Positions 11,763 to 23,252 of a stretch of 64,000 nt of DNA are shown here, piece after piece (the first letter of the stretch is position 1; the number at the start of each line of letters is the position of its first letter). Made by a program: the position numbers and the translations under genes. The stretch spans positions 1 through 64,000 of the forward strand of contig JAKCWW010000529.1 of the NCBI GenBank assembly GCA_026260175.1, written 5' to 3'. A model generated the notes under the pieces. It was not told the origin of the DNA, made no database searches, and worked only from the letters and a program-made list of their open reading frames with translations. This DNA is from Reticulitermes lucifugus (Eukaryota; Arthropoda; Insecta; Blattodea; Rhinotermitidae).

Positions 11763-12087
11763 CTACTGAAACAGGAGTGTCTGTTCTGTGGGAAACAAAG
11801 AGCAGAGAATAGTAACCTACTGAAACAAGAGTGTCTGTTGTGCGGGAAACAAACAGCAGAGAATAGTAACCTACTGAAACAGGAGTGTCTGTTCTGCGGG
11901 AAACAAATAGCAGAGAATAGTAACCTACTGAAACAGGAGTGTCTGTTTCTGCGGGAAACAAACAGCAGAGAATAGTAACCTACTGAAACAAGAGTGTCTG
12001 TTTCTGCGGGAAACAAATAGCAGAGATAGTAACCTACTGAAACAGGAGTGTCTGTTCTGCGGGAAACAAACAGCAGAGAATAGTAAC
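11763..12087. repeat. 54-bp minisatellite, six copies
   Basis: Six head-to-tail units start at 11763, 11817, 11871, 11925, 11980 and 12034, with the array ending at 12087. Each unit begins CTACTGAAACAGGAGTGTCT and ends CAGAGAATAGTAAC. Units differ by a few substitutions. Unit 4 has one extra T (55 bp), and unit 5 has a compensating extra T and a lost A (54 bp). Because 54 is a multiple of three, the minus strand stays open and would give an 18-residue repeat (TDTPVSVGYYSLLFVSRR) until the indels shift frame. I read this as a minisatellite that happens to be open, not as a gene: there is no extended frame outside the array. Confidence 0.92.
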
Positions 12088-12869
12088 CTCATTTGAGGAA
12101 GCTTTTAAAGTAAAGGCGTGCTACTCTGCAATTTCAATTTCATTGAGTTAAGAGTCTGAAATTTATTCTTGCACTGAGATGTTATTGAAAAAAGAAAGGA
12201 ATCTATTCACGTAACGTATTTTATAGAAATTATGTTCCTTTCTTAACAGGTCATTTTTGATAACCAGAATAATAATGGAATAACTGTAGCCATTTTCAAT
12301 CTTCTTATGTAATTAAGAGATAACTGATACTTAACAATTAAGAATTACATAATGATATTTGATAACCTCGTGGCGCTGAATGTATCTATCGCTTTTTATC
12401 TTACGTGTGACTCTGTGTGGCTTGGTACGTTATATATAGTCATTTAGAGGAAACTTGTTTCCTAAATTTCATAGCGGGTGAAGAATTCTACCCTGAGATG
12501 GAGGCAGAGTGACCAGACCATTGATTTCTATCTACCAAGCTACATGGGACAAATTAAAGAATAAATTATTCGTTAATATGACGTCATCCTTTATCGTACC
12601 TTGTACTTTCAGGAGGAATATACGAGTAAGGACTGAGCGCTTACGTTTTCACCGTCAGAAGTAAAACTTGGTGACGAAGGACGTACATCACTGCTTTCAT
12701 ATTCAGCTGCCTTTGAAGCAAGAATAAGAAAGAAATATACGTAACAAAGATTTTAAAATTACAGTATGCAATTTTACTGTCACAGAGCAAGCCACCACAC
12801 GGATCGTGCTTATCTCAAAAGCCCACTTCCTTCCATCCTACAAAAAAGCAAGACAGGAAAATTACGGAT
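12088..12869. other. AT-rich non-coding sequence
   Basis: A short inverted repeat flanks about 25 bp near 12307-12352 (TTATGTAATT ... AATTACATAA). No gene or recurring repeat is seen. Confidence 0.35.
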
Positions 12870-13395
12870 AACATAACATTGAGGCGCGTTTGCTTAACCA
12901 TCGTTGCCGTGGAAGAGCAAAAACTATTAAATATCCTGAGTGTGTCTCTGTATTCTTACCTTAGGTATCCGTCATGCAAAGCGCATGCGCCGCATTATAT
13001 TGTCGTCTGTCTTCTGTCTGATTCTACCATATTTTTCCACATTATCTCATAAACGGCACAATTTTAGGAAACAGTTTTTGAACAAAAATTTGGGTTGTGA
13101 TATTTCTCTACAACTTTTGTCTGATAAAACTTCTCATTATAAGAAGAATTCAACGAGATATTAGCAATAACGTATCTAGGTCTTCACGTAAAGTAACGTT
13201 ATTCGTATCATATTTTAATCACACTTGAATTTTCTCGACCGATTTTTGAAAAAATCATCAAATATAAAATTCATAAAATTCTGTCCAGTGGGGGCCGCGT
13301 TGTTCCATGCGGACGGATGAACGGAAGAAAGGAGAGATATGACGAAGCTAATAGTCGCCTTTCGCAATTTTGCAAACTCTTCTAAAAACTATATT
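12870..13395 (+). repeat. Dispersed repeat, family C (fullest copy)
   Basis: This is the plus-strand copy of the repeat also seen at 4190-4715 (-), 18225-18425 (-) and 49110-49570 (+). Blocks in order are 'GCCGTGGAAGAGCAAAAAC', a segment translating to KRMRRIILSS and STLSHKRHNFR in one frame (12940-13164), 'GGTCTTCACGTAAAGT', 'TCCAGTGGGGGCCGCGTTGT', 'GCGGACGGATGAACGG' and 'GACGAAGCTAATAGTCGCCT'. The upstream block translates in a different frame from the KRMRR block, so any coding frame is broken. I recognise the family as a widespread insect repeat; its class is unknown to me. Confidence 0.75.
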
Positions 13396-14867
13396 GCGAC
13401 TGGTCTTGAACTGGATTTTACAGTGAGATAAGCGTCGACTGGCTGAAGGTGTGCTCCAGATTTGGACTCAAGCTCATAATGAACATTCACATTATGTGAA
13501 AGAGGCGAACATTTTAGTGTAGCTAAGCGAATATTACGTTAATAAAAAGAATGCAATGCGCGAAGTTTGAGGTTTATGCGTTGTAGTGGCAAACCAAAAT
13601 TAGTGGAGAAAAGCTGACTAATATGAGAAAAATCTAAAATAAAAATTTTTATATTAGTGGAGACAAATTAAAAATAACAAAACAGAAGCAGGTTGTGTAA
13701 TGAAAACTCAAATCAAAACAATATAATTTTCACTGAAACAGAAAAAAAATTGGACAGGATGATTATGACAGACACACATGCTACCAGAGGCAAAACAGAT
13801 AAATACAAGAAGCGAGACTTGCGTTTGTCACTGTGGTCTTTTACAGGATTAATGTTGTCTGGTATGTCATGCTGTGTCATTTGGTCAGTGGCTCTCGCCA
13901 TTTCGAACCGCTAAAATCCTTTGAAACTTCAATAGCTATTTACCAGTTGACAGGACGTAACATTCCAAAAGACTTAAAACATTCAAAAAGCAACTTCTGA
14001 TCCTGTGTACGAATTTCTGATAAGTTTCTTCATACGGTGTACACTTCAAGCTTTAAAGAAAACTGTAAATATCACGACCTTTTTAAAAATTAATATTAAA
14101 CCTTTCGTACATTTAGGAGAATCCTAATTAATCAATTACATGGGACAATATCCGTATTGTGAAAATTATTACCACTCAGCTGGTAAAACATCTCACCCTT
14201 TCGTATAAATAAAAATTTCTTTAGACGGTTCGCAAAATATTGTTACTCTACCATATCCGTAACCACAAAAATGCAGCCCACAAAATTTAACATCAATTTA
14301 ATTGTCGCTCCATTTATATCTAGGTCTCTCAATCTCATCCTTTAAGGGTGCTCCAGGCATAATATTGCATGCAGCGCTCTTTGCTCCACGCCGCGCAGTC
14401 CTTATTTCCATAATCTGATCGCCGTAATAACATATGGCCATGGTTACAAGTTAAGAAGCTTCCTACTAAGCAGTATTCTCCACCTTCCTTTTCCTTTCTC
14501 TGAACCATTAATCAAACGCGTTCATTACAAGCGTCTCCAAAGTATGAACAGCGACAGACAGATAAATGGTGCAGAGGCAACGCTCCACTTTTAACCGCAA
14601 GTTCCCTGATTCGAAACTGCCCTTCGTAGTTTTACTCCAAATGAGCTAGGTGCATCTCCATTTAAATACTTATATAGTCACTAATACGTCAAACTTCTTT
14701 TTCATTAGAATTTACCAGTCGTAATATTTGAGTGGTTAACATCCCTGTTTCAAATTCGGTAGGTAAATATTTCATTAATCATACCAAATACCTGATATCG
14801 TATGTGGGCTGTGGTACCAGGATAGCACCTCAAATTATTCCTCCACGACTTCCTCGCAGTAACTCAC
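13396..14867. other. AT-rich non-coding sequence
   Basis: Only short frames are present. A pair of overlapping frames at 13693-13914 (+) and 13901-13713 (-) has no recognisable product. Confidence 0.35.
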
Positions 14868-14960
14868 TAACTAACTAAATAAATAACTCCACACAACAAA
14901 GTCATTATTGAGAAGATCATAATTCTTCATCTAGCCAAGAAATCGCTTGCAATTTTTAAA
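14868..14960 (-). pseudogene. RTE-like LINE, extreme 3'-end fragment
   Basis: The reverse complement reads '...TTTCTTGGCTAGATGAAGAA..TTCTCAATAATGAC...GTGTGGAGTTATTTATTTAGTTAGTTAG'. This corresponds to the 3' end of the copy at 28110-28180 (TTTCTTGACTAGCTGAGGAC...GGGAGTTAGTTATTA). It is only about 90 bp long and ends in a GTTA/ATTT short tandem tail, so it is a severely 5'-truncated insertion. Confidence 0.65.
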
Positions 14961-15235
14961 TCCAATTAATTTCATGAAGCAGATATCTTCTTCAGAGGCT
15001 AGCGATGAGGATGCAAAAATTTTCAGTCACAACTAGCTTCATAATATTTTATTGATTGTTACATAGTCCGACTTTTGTGGAAAGTTACCATCAGGCAATG
15101 TAAAAATACATAAAAAAACTATTTAAATGCAACCTATTCATATAATATATTTTTAGAGATCTTAACTTTACAAAATCGGAGAATAGGATTTGTATAAGCT
15201 GAAACAAGGTAAATGTCGAGAGTAAGGTAATGGTA
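14961..15235. other. AT-rich spacer
   Basis: No recognisable element lies between the LINE fragment and the gapped SINE-like repeat. Confidence 0.35.
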
Positions 15236-15506
15236 AATTTCTCCCTACAACAGGCCACGAAGGCCCAGAGGAGGAGTAGAGGTATAGCTATACTCTTTCT
15301 TTAACCTCGACGCTAGATGTGGGTTGGGTGGTCAACGCCACGCCCCGGCCGCTTTACCCCCGGGAATGACCCGGTACCCATTNNNNNNNNNNNNNNNNNN
15401 NNNNNNNNNNNNNNNNNNNNNNNNNNNNNNNNCGATCCCCGGACCGTCCAGCTCGTAGCGAGTCGCTATACCGACTACGCAATCCCGGCCCACAAATGTC
15501 GAGAGT
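15236..15506 (+). repeat. SINE-like repeat, family B, with internal assembly gap
   Basis: The copy contains 'GGCCACGAAGGCCCAGAGGA', 'GGTATAGCTATACTCTTTC', 'CCTCGACGCTAGATGTGGG', 'CCCGGCCGCTTTACCCCCGG', then 50 unknown bases (15383-15432), then 'GATCCCCGGACC' and 'GAGTCGCTATACCGACTACG'. Blocks and order match the copy at 19910-20160. It is GC-rich relative to the flanks and less decayed than other copies, so probably younger. It is followed directly by an AATAT-type tail at 15507-15545. Confidence 0.75.
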
Positions 15507-15545
15507 GAATAATATAATATAATATAACATAATATAATATATTTT
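15507..15545 (+). repeat. (AATAT)n-like tail
   Basis: Repeats of AATAT/AATATA directly follow the family B element, as expected for a simple-sequence tail of a retroposed SINE. Confidence 0.7.
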
Positions 15546-15699
15546 TGTCGAGTACTTCGGGGGGTGAAAAGGATGTTCTTCAGTAATAAAAGAAGCGTCG
15601 GTTATAAACGGATGAATTGGTATCAATCATTGGTGGAGTAAGAATAACTGGAGAAAATCGAAGTATGCAGAGAAACCTGTCCTTGTGATATTTTGTTCA

Positions 15700-15795
15700 T
15701 CACAAACTCTACATGTCCTGAACCCGGAATGGAACCGAGTCTTCTAGGTAAGAGACCGAGAACTAACTACCTGTGCCATATTACGGCCCAGGTTC
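15700..15795 (-). repeat. tRNA-like SINE head (minus strand)
   Basis: The reverse complement contains 'ATGGCACAGGTAGTTAGTTC' (box A-like) and 'CGGTTCCATTCCGGGTTCA' (box B-like) at pol III promoter spacing. No intact tRNA cloverleaf is evident, so this is more likely the head of a tRNA-derived SINE than a functional tRNA gene. Confidence 0.45.
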
Positions 15796-18224
15796 CTGTT
15801 AGTTCCTCCCTTTTAGGCCCAAAGTTTTTCTACTTCCTACTTCCTAATCAATTTCCTACGGCACTGTATAGACATAAATATTTACAGAGTGGCTAAAATA
15901 TAAAATATAAATAAATCAATCATTCGAACTTATGGAAAAGGTGTCGTTAGTGAATCTAGGAATCAGCTGTGCTCAGTCTTGAAATGACAAATTCTAATAT
16001 CAAACGCGAAGACTTGCCCTTTTACGAAGCTTGCTATACGTGTGCTGGTCACTAAGCTCTTTATGAGACTGTAAACAATAAGAATTACATAATTCACTGG
16101 TCTTTACAACTTAGCCCGTCACGTCTAACAGCTCGGAAACAAACGTCGTATAGAAGCTATGAAAGTCCTGAGTGTACTTTCCCGTGTGGGTGTGAGACTA
16201 AAGTAGCACGTATTTTGGGTTTATAGCACCTGCGGGACATGTTGACGTGACTGGCAAGTGATTACACCGCCGCTTTTCTCTCTTTCCGTCTCGCACATTG
16301 CAGCTACTGTTACATACTTGGTTAGGAGAAAGCACAAGGGAAATATTTGAGACATTTTCTCAATAACGGGTTTTAAACTGTGCCTTGCATTTAGAGGGGT
16401 TACCGAACTGAAGTCTGTGAACATGGTTCTATATTTTCGAGTTAGAAGTCCATTTTATTTCAAAAAATTAATCCTAATAGAAATGAACTACTTCCTCAGC
16501 TTGAGTCTCTAACATAACACTGCCGAAATGAAAATTCACTGAACCTTCTAAGTAAATGGGCCAAAAATAAAAAATACTACATCAAAGTGTCAAATATAGT
16601 TTTCTTACAAATATTTCAGTTTTAGGATATATATATATATATATATATACTGGATTCAGTAATTAATTTCATGCATAACTTACTTCACTATCAATTCAAA
16701 ATACCTTGAATTTATCATAAAATGTATATAGGTTAAATTTAACCTGAAAATACCGAATTGTAACTGTTGACAAGTACAATATTTTTATACAAGTTATGAT
16801 TTACGTTTATCCAAAATTACCTCTTCAGATCCGATATTTCCTTAGCTGCAGCAACTAAAGCCAAAGCTAATATTTGTGGTATCCCACGCTCGTCACATGC
16901 TTTATATTTTAGATAAGAAACATCTCAAAAGAAGTCGTAAGCTATCGTCTTCTAATGTAGTAATGCTACACAAAACGTCAGCCCTCACTTGCAGTCTAGG
17001 AACCTTTTTAATTTGCTATTTTTAGCATTGAAACATGGCTTTTGGGCAGGATTGTGAGGTGAAAACGCTTCAGTATGATTCAACTTATCTAAACTTTCTA
17101 TGGCTATAGATATTTGAAGAATTAACATTTTTATTGAAGCACTTGTCAGACAATTAAAACTAGAAAATGACACAGTGGTATTCGAGAAATGCCGGGTTCG
17201 AAGATCAGTTGAGACATGGGTAATTATAACTCATATTTTTGTGAGTACACTTTTTCCATCCAGGGAATCTCTAGAAAATTTTCTAGATTAGGACGCGCCT
17301 GCTTACATCCAAATCTTTCCAAGTCATTAATCACCAGTCATCTTACAACGGTACTTACATATTGCGATTTACTACCATTGTTGTAAAATGTACTGCAAAA
17401 ATGTTATGGCAGATGCAAGAACTGTTTTAATGCAAAGGTCTTAATTGATGTACCCACGTAACATAACCTCGAATGTTTGAAAGGTGATGTGTTACGAATG
17501 TCTTGTCAGCAGTGCGGGTTGTTTCAGGAACTACAGTGTATCACTTTGCAAACCTTAATTGCAGAACCACGTCAACAAAGAATGTTTCCTAATACTTCTA
17601 TGTGCAAAAGTATTGGCGTTATGATGTTATTCCAACGTATATATAGGCGTATTAAGTATTCTGATGGAGAGGCTTTAGTCTGGAGCTGAATGTTGAAATA
17701 TACTCTCATGAAACGAGGAGAGATGAATTTAAACTAACATTTAATACTTTATTGGGAAATGAAAAAGAAACACCTTAATATTCAGTGGACATAGAACACT
17801 AAATATTTAATCCTATTTAATCCGACGTCGTTCAACAATTTAAGAGATAACACAATAACCCGATGAGTGAGTCGTTTTCATCAATCTCTTAATGAGATTA
17901 ATGACTACGACAATCTACGCTGATTGAAATGGAATTCCGCAGTCCACATTCTCCAATTAACAGCCACATAAAAATTCTCAGGAATGGTTATATGCAAAAG
18001 AGTATACAGTATTGTGGCATTATCGAGTACATACGCGTGTTTTCCATATGCGCTCATTGCAATTTTTAATATATGTTGTAGTGATACAAAATTAATTCAA
18101 GTAAAATACCATTTTATCAAGCTATCAAATGTCAACCAACAATGCCAAGAATCTAATGTCGACAGAATTAACAAAGAGCACAGATTCAAAATTTATTTGA
18201 AATAATCAAATGCTTTCGCAGAAT
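15796..18224. other. AT-rich non-coding sequence with an (AT)n tract
   Basis: About 2.4 kb contains no recognised gene or mobile element. It includes a 23-bp (AT)n microsatellite at 16627-16649. Open frames are short, and a 70-codon plus frame at 17477-17689 has no recognisable product. Confidence 0.4.
16627..16649. repeat. (AT)n microsatellite
   Basis: This is an uninterrupted run of about 11.5 AT units. Confidence 0.95.
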
Positions 18225-18425
18225 GGATGCAAAAAAGACCACTGATTTCATCATATATCTCCGTCTGTATGTCGGCTTCCACTGGAGAAATTTTGTGAAA
18301 TTTTATATTGGTAACTTTTACTAAAATATATAGATAAAAAGACTTCGGTTTAAATCTGACAAAAAATAGATTCTTTGCATGAACACTTCCTTAGGTTTAT
18401 GATATCTCCTTGAATTAGTGATGGA
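18225..18425 (-). repeat. Dispersed repeat, family C, fragment
   Basis: 'TTCATCATATATCTCCGTCTG', 'TTCCACTGGAGAAATTTTGT', 'GAAATTTTATATTGGTAAC' and 'GGTTTATGATATCTCCTTGA' line up in order with 4230-4415 (CTTCGTCATGTCTGTCTG, CCCCACTGGACGGATTTTC, GAAATTTTATATTTGATT, CATTTATGATATTACCTCG). It is a heavily diverged minus-oriented copy. Confidence 0.6.
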
Positions 18426-18519
18426 TTAAAAGGAGCTTTTAAACTTTGCTTTGGAGTATGTAATGAGGAAGGTCATTGGAAACAAGTAGAAATTTAAACG
18501 AATTGGTAATATCAGCTTC

Positions 18520-19400
18520 TGAACTGCGCCGATAATGTTAATTTGCTGGGTGAAAAAATAAACTGTGTAAAGAAAAACAGACAAAACTTGCTTGTCGACT
18601 GAACGGAGGCAGGTCTACAAGTAAATGCTGAGAAAATTGATTATTTATTTACGTCTCCTGAGAAGAATGCAGGAAAAATAACTACAAATAGATAGCTAAT
18701 AAGTGTTTTGAAAACGTCGCAAGTTTCAAGCATTTGGAAACATCAACAATTCACAATTGTATTCATGTAGACATAAAAAGCTGATTAAATTCCAGGAACA
18801 ACGGTCACGATTCTACCCAAACTCCTTTCTCTTTCCTTTTACTATCTGCAAACCTAGAAGTTAAAATATGCAACATCATTATTTTGCCTGTTGTTTTGTG
18901 TTTGTGTGAAATCTTGTTTCTCTCCTTTAGGAAAGCACATAGTCAGCTTGTGTTCGAGAATAGGGTGCTGAGTAAGATATTTGGACCTAAGAATAACTAT
19001 GGAACAGGTAGCTAGAGAAATCTGCATAATGAGGAACTTCATAATCTTTATCACTAACCAAAAATTATTCGGGCTACAAATAAAGGAGAATGAGTTGGGC
19101 AGGGCATAATATGCATATGGGGGGAAAGATAAATTAATACAGGGTTTTGGTCGGGAAGTTGTAATGAAAGGGAGCACTTGGACGACATAGACATAACTGA
19201 AAAGATAATATAAAAATGCATCATAAATAAATTATTTAGGGGACGTGAAATTGATTCGTCTATGGTTCAAGGTATGGGCACTTGGCGGGCTGTTGCGAAT
19301 ATAATTAACAAAATTGGGTTCCATAAATGCGGAGAATTTATAAACTACCTGAGGATTTATTAGCCTCTTAAGAGCCCTGCTCCATGGGCTTATTTAGAAC
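18520..19400 (+). pseudogene. RTE-like LINE, 5'-truncated copy
   Basis: The segment matches 27310-28180 in order. 'GATAATGTTAATTTGCTGGG' sits at the catalytic-motif position, 'GGTCTACAAGTAAATGCTGA' follows, then 'CGCAAGTTTCAAGCATTTGG' and 'TCGAGAATAGGGTGCTGAGT', and the 3' end has 'AGCCTCTTAAGAGCCCTGCTC'. Many stops and frameshifts are present, and only the end of the reverse transcriptase and the C-terminal region survive. Confidence 0.8.
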
Positions 19401-19909
19401 AGTAAAATATAAGTGGATTAATCAGGATGCCAAGACGCGAAGGCGCCTGAATATTATGTTATACCAGCTTTTCCTATCCTGCTGAATTTTTTTTCTCCAA
19501 ATATGTACACATTACAAAAAATTATTTTATTAAATTTCTTTCTCTTTGTCCCCTGATGTATTTGATTTCCCGAAATATTTAAGAGTTAAAGACTGAAACT
19601 CTGGGCAAGCTTTTTCAGCTTATCTACTAAAACACACACATCTCTATTTAGGCATTTCTTCAACAAGGGTTAATAGGTGTTTCTACAACAAAATTATATG
19701 AATGACCATAAAGATCTGACCCAAAAGGCAGAGAACGTAATCACAGTCAATACTATTAAGCCACTCCAGATTATGTTATCAGTTCTAAGGAAAGCCAAAG
19801 AAAACGTCAGTCGCGAGACACTGTATTTATACTCGAAATCCTAATTGAAAGAGTGAAACCTCTCAAATAAAAATAATTGTGTCCCTATGCGCAAAATTAA
19901 GGGACATGT
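19401..19909. other. AT-rich spacer
   Basis: No recognised element. Confidence 0.35.
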
Positions 19910-20160
19910 GGGAGTAGAGATTTAGCCTCGGCACTAGGTGGACAGATGTGGTCAGCTTCACGCCTAGGCCGCTTAACCTCCGAATAAATACCACTGTACC
20001 CATTGCATTCCAGGATGGGTGCATCTAGCGTGCGTCCGGATGTTTAGAAGGAGAGAAAAATCTGTTACCCCTGCCGGCAATCGAAACACAAATTTCTGAT
20101 TGCCCAACCCGCAGTCTAGTTACTATAGTGACAGGTGGATCCACCTGTCGAACACAAAAG
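19910..20160 (+). repeat. SINE-like repeat, family B, ungapped copy
   Basis: This is a near full-length reference for the family: 'GGGAGTAGAGATTTAGCCTC', 'GGCACTAGGTGGACAG', 'GCCTAGGCCGCTTAACCTCC', 'GTACCCATTGCATTCCAGG', 'GTGCGTCCGGATGTTTAG', 'AAATCTGTTACCCCTGCCGG', then 'CCGCAGTCTAGTTACTATAG'. The same blocks in the same order and orientation recur at 15236, 40300 and 61180. The 3' portion read in reverse looks tRNA-like. No coding capacity is seen. Confidence 0.75.
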
Positions 20161-22479
20161 AGGGTTTTCTAAATTCAACGCTAAAATATGGTAAATAAAC
20201 ATCGGTATAAATGGAGGATAGACAAACATGAGGACACATTTGGTAAGTCAGTTGCCTCTGTAGTTCACTCAGGAATTTTTTTTCCTTTCTCCCACGTGAT
20301 CCCGCGTATTCGCCTGTAGGTATGCTAAGGACATCTCAGTGTGCTACATGTATAAAAAAACACATATGGAAGAACATTCAGGAAGTGGACTGAAAGGCGG
20401 CGCTTCCAGCAATGCAACTTCCGCCAGTCTGTCAGACATAATTTCTTGTGGTGTCGCGGCTTCCCTCCGCGCTTTTGAACATGAAATGCATTACTCTTAC
20501 CAACCCATATTGTTGAGTAACTTTAAGCAACCCCTTTCCATCAAGGGTCGTAGTTTTTTTACCTTTCTCTGTAACGTACGCTGCGCCGCTGTGCATGGAG
20601 GTAGGTGGACTGGCTTCCGTCTGTAGGACGTTATATTCATTTTTAATTATCCGTTCTTCAGATGTCAGTGACAGTAACTCATACGTTGCACCACGGTTAT
20701 GTCGGCTATTATCTACTGTCTTTGGGATATTGGATGTAAACCAATACGACGTTAGTGGCACTTAGTTCTTTCTATATACTCGTATTTCAGATTTTAGAAA
20801 AAATGGAAGCCGCTATTATTACAGAGCTTGAATCAGCTAAAACTAACCAAAAGCAAAACCTGAGTTTGTCGTATGAACAGACTGCAACAGAGTTGGGCAT
20901 TACTGCGTTGCTTATTTAAGGGAAATCTGCACAGACCTGTGTTATACTGGATTATATTAATAACGTGTACTGTGTTGGGAGTACACACAAGCAATCTGAA
21001 CGCCATCCCCTATTCGGATGTTTGAAAGTTTCTGAACGACTTGCTGTCTATATCTTCGGGGTGTACTAATAAGTGTTTGGTGATTTTGTTGTTTCTGATT
21101 TCAAGAGATTTCAAACAATATTTAATTTTCCTGACTTATGACAAGCGTACGAGTATATCACTAAGATAATTCATTAAACTTCCTTTTTTACATGATAAGG
21201 GCATTTCTGAGGACAAATGCAAGGAAAACGTACATGGAAAGGACACCTGGAGGCAGCATTTCATGGCGTGAAGTCAGGAGGGATACAGGAGAAGTCAATC
21301 GAACATTCAGTTTCGTAGAATCTAAAATTTGACAGTGACGGGAAAATGAATGTACGAAGAATGCACATATATGTAGCAACGGTAAAAGTGAACAGAAAAA
21401 CGAGGGAGACGTATAGTCTGAAAAATTCGAAGAAACAGATGAAAATGAACTTGTGATAACAGTGAGTTAAGTGCTGATAATTTTCATCCAGACACTCAGG
21501 CAGTGGAGAATTTGTACGAGATGGAGAATTGTGCGATACGTGTGTCGGTCGGTCATGCGGGATTCTCCCAGAGTTTGGTAAATTGGATTTCTCATTGAAA
21601 TCTATCTGTGATCTGTTATCAATAAATGGAAATGCCAGAAAAGTAAACTATGTCACAAGTTTATGAAACTTGCTGCAGTAATTACTTATTGTAGTCTACA
21701 CAGCTATACCAAACGATTTCAAATTCAGTGTGTTCTTTTCCCTGGTGGAACTTATTAAAATAAAATTCTTCTTCCAAACTAATTAAATTTATGGACTTTA
21801 ACCGTTGTGTAATAATTATAAGTAATAAAATTATTACAGCGCTATGTTTCAATCTGTATTATGAAGCTAGCATAGGCTTTTAACTAATAATTGTAATAAT
21901 TGTTCCATTTCTTTGAATTATTTCATCACAACGTGGGAGTCTACTTCAAATGTTTCAGGTAGAAACTTAAACTAAAAACGTCAACCCATTAAGATGATTG
22001 TAATTATTCACAAGTAGACAGAAATTCTTACAGGATTCGTGGATACACGTATGGTTGCTTCCATTAAAAAATATATATAATTTTATTGCAGATTTCATGT
22101 TCTTCTAAACTTTTAAGTTACCGTAACGGTGACTGTGAAGGTGATTCTTCTGGAATGTTACAGCGTGCAGCCTGTTATAATGCACCAATTCGTCGGATAA
22201 AATTTGCGGCCCCCATCTTCAGAGTAGAAGAATAAGCAAAGAGTTTTGGTGGACGGACAAAACATTCGATGCAATTATAGTAGTTAAATGTATTTTAGAG
22301 GCTTATGTTTTGAGGGTATAAACTAAATTGAACTAAACAATAATGATTCACAGAACTGGCTTATTGTTGTTGCTGAAAATTACATCCCTTTGATAGGGAT
22401 TTGCTTAGATTGTTAGTCAATTGTAGAGTAATTCATTGTTAAAAAAATAAAATTTGGCAAGCTGCAGATAAACGCGTAC
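20161..22479. other. Non-coding sequence with a CpG-containing patch at 20340-20760
   Basis: At 20339-20761 both strands are open for 95 and 109 codons and composition is more balanced than the flanks. Neither product is recognised and no strong splice sites delimit it. I cannot distinguish an exon or promoter-proximal region from an old repeat. The rest is AT-rich. Confidence 0.3.
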
Positions 22480-22565
22480 CCAATGAGTATTGTTGTCCGT
22501 GTCCATGCCATGAAGGCGTAACGGAAGACTAGGAGTAGCTCTACGCTTTATTCTGTCTTATTTTT
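22480..22565 (+). repeat. SINE-like repeat, family B, 5' fragment
   Basis: 'GTGTCCATGCCATGAAGGCG' followed by 'GAAGACTAGGAGTAGCTCTACGC' matches the head of the family (compare CGCACGCCATGAAGGTATATGGAGGAG near 61200). The element breaks off into T-rich sequence. Confidence 0.5.
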
Positions 22566-23024
22566 TAACTTTCTGAATCATATAAAACTTTGAACATGTC
22601 GTTAATTGTAAATGTTTTTATTTAATTAGAGAGAATACATGTGGAATCTGTGTATTTGTGTATATTTTTATGATATCCTGACATTTTCAGTTCGTCGGTT
22701 ATAGAAAACGGTAATCATTTTTTACCTGAGCTTAACCAAACACCACGCCATGAGGAAGTGTGAGGGAGTGAATTTATAAATTCATGCATTCTAACCTCAA
22801 ATATCATAAAATATTAACTGATACAGAAGCTTAAACTTGTAGCTGTCAATAACATGATTTCAGCTTTTGACATATCCGAACACCATGCGATAGAGTTTCA
22901 TGTATTTTTACCTCACTTTATGTGGTGGATCTCTCATATACCTCAATGCCTTGGAATAAATCGACATAATGGATGTGAGATCAATTAATTAATGGTTCAA
23001 GTATTAGGAAAAATGTACACTCAC
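22566..23024. other. AT-rich spacer
   Basis: No recognised element. If the exon at 23025-23252 is real, this is its downstream intron. Confidence 0.3.
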
Positions 23025-23252
23025 ACTGCATAATTTATATGAACAGACATTCAAACAGTGCTTTAACAGAAATAAAACCGTTATAAAAGTAGAGTAAATA
23101 CAAGTGTTTGTAGCTTTCATGACTATTTTGAGAGTTTTCCATCGTCTTGGGTCTTTTATACCAAAATGTATCAAAAACAGAGCCAGTCTTTGAATGTCTG
23201 TGATATGAGAAACCCCAAGATGATGGACAGTTTTCAAACTAAGTGAAGTTGA
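23025..23252 (-). CDS. Weak candidate coding exon (76 codons), function unknown
   Basis: On the minus strand a 76-codon frame (phase 0-0) lies between a TTTAATGCAG acceptor-like site and a GTGAGT donor (23024-23019). The translation has a mid segment IHFGIKDPRRWKTLKIVMKA followed by a hydrophobic stretch suggestive of one membrane helix (CIYSTFITVLFLL). The GxxxxRRW...VN/TN...hydrophobic pattern reminded me of SLC36-type amino-acid transporters, but the similarity is too slight to assign. The tail of the exon is AT-rich and low in information, so a chance open frame with fortuitous splice sites remains possible. Confidence 0.25.

Noticed and set aside
11710-12016. Repeat-protein genes on the minus strand of the minisatellite
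   Set aside because: Open only because the unit is 54 bp; indels shift the frame and nothing coding-like flanks the array.
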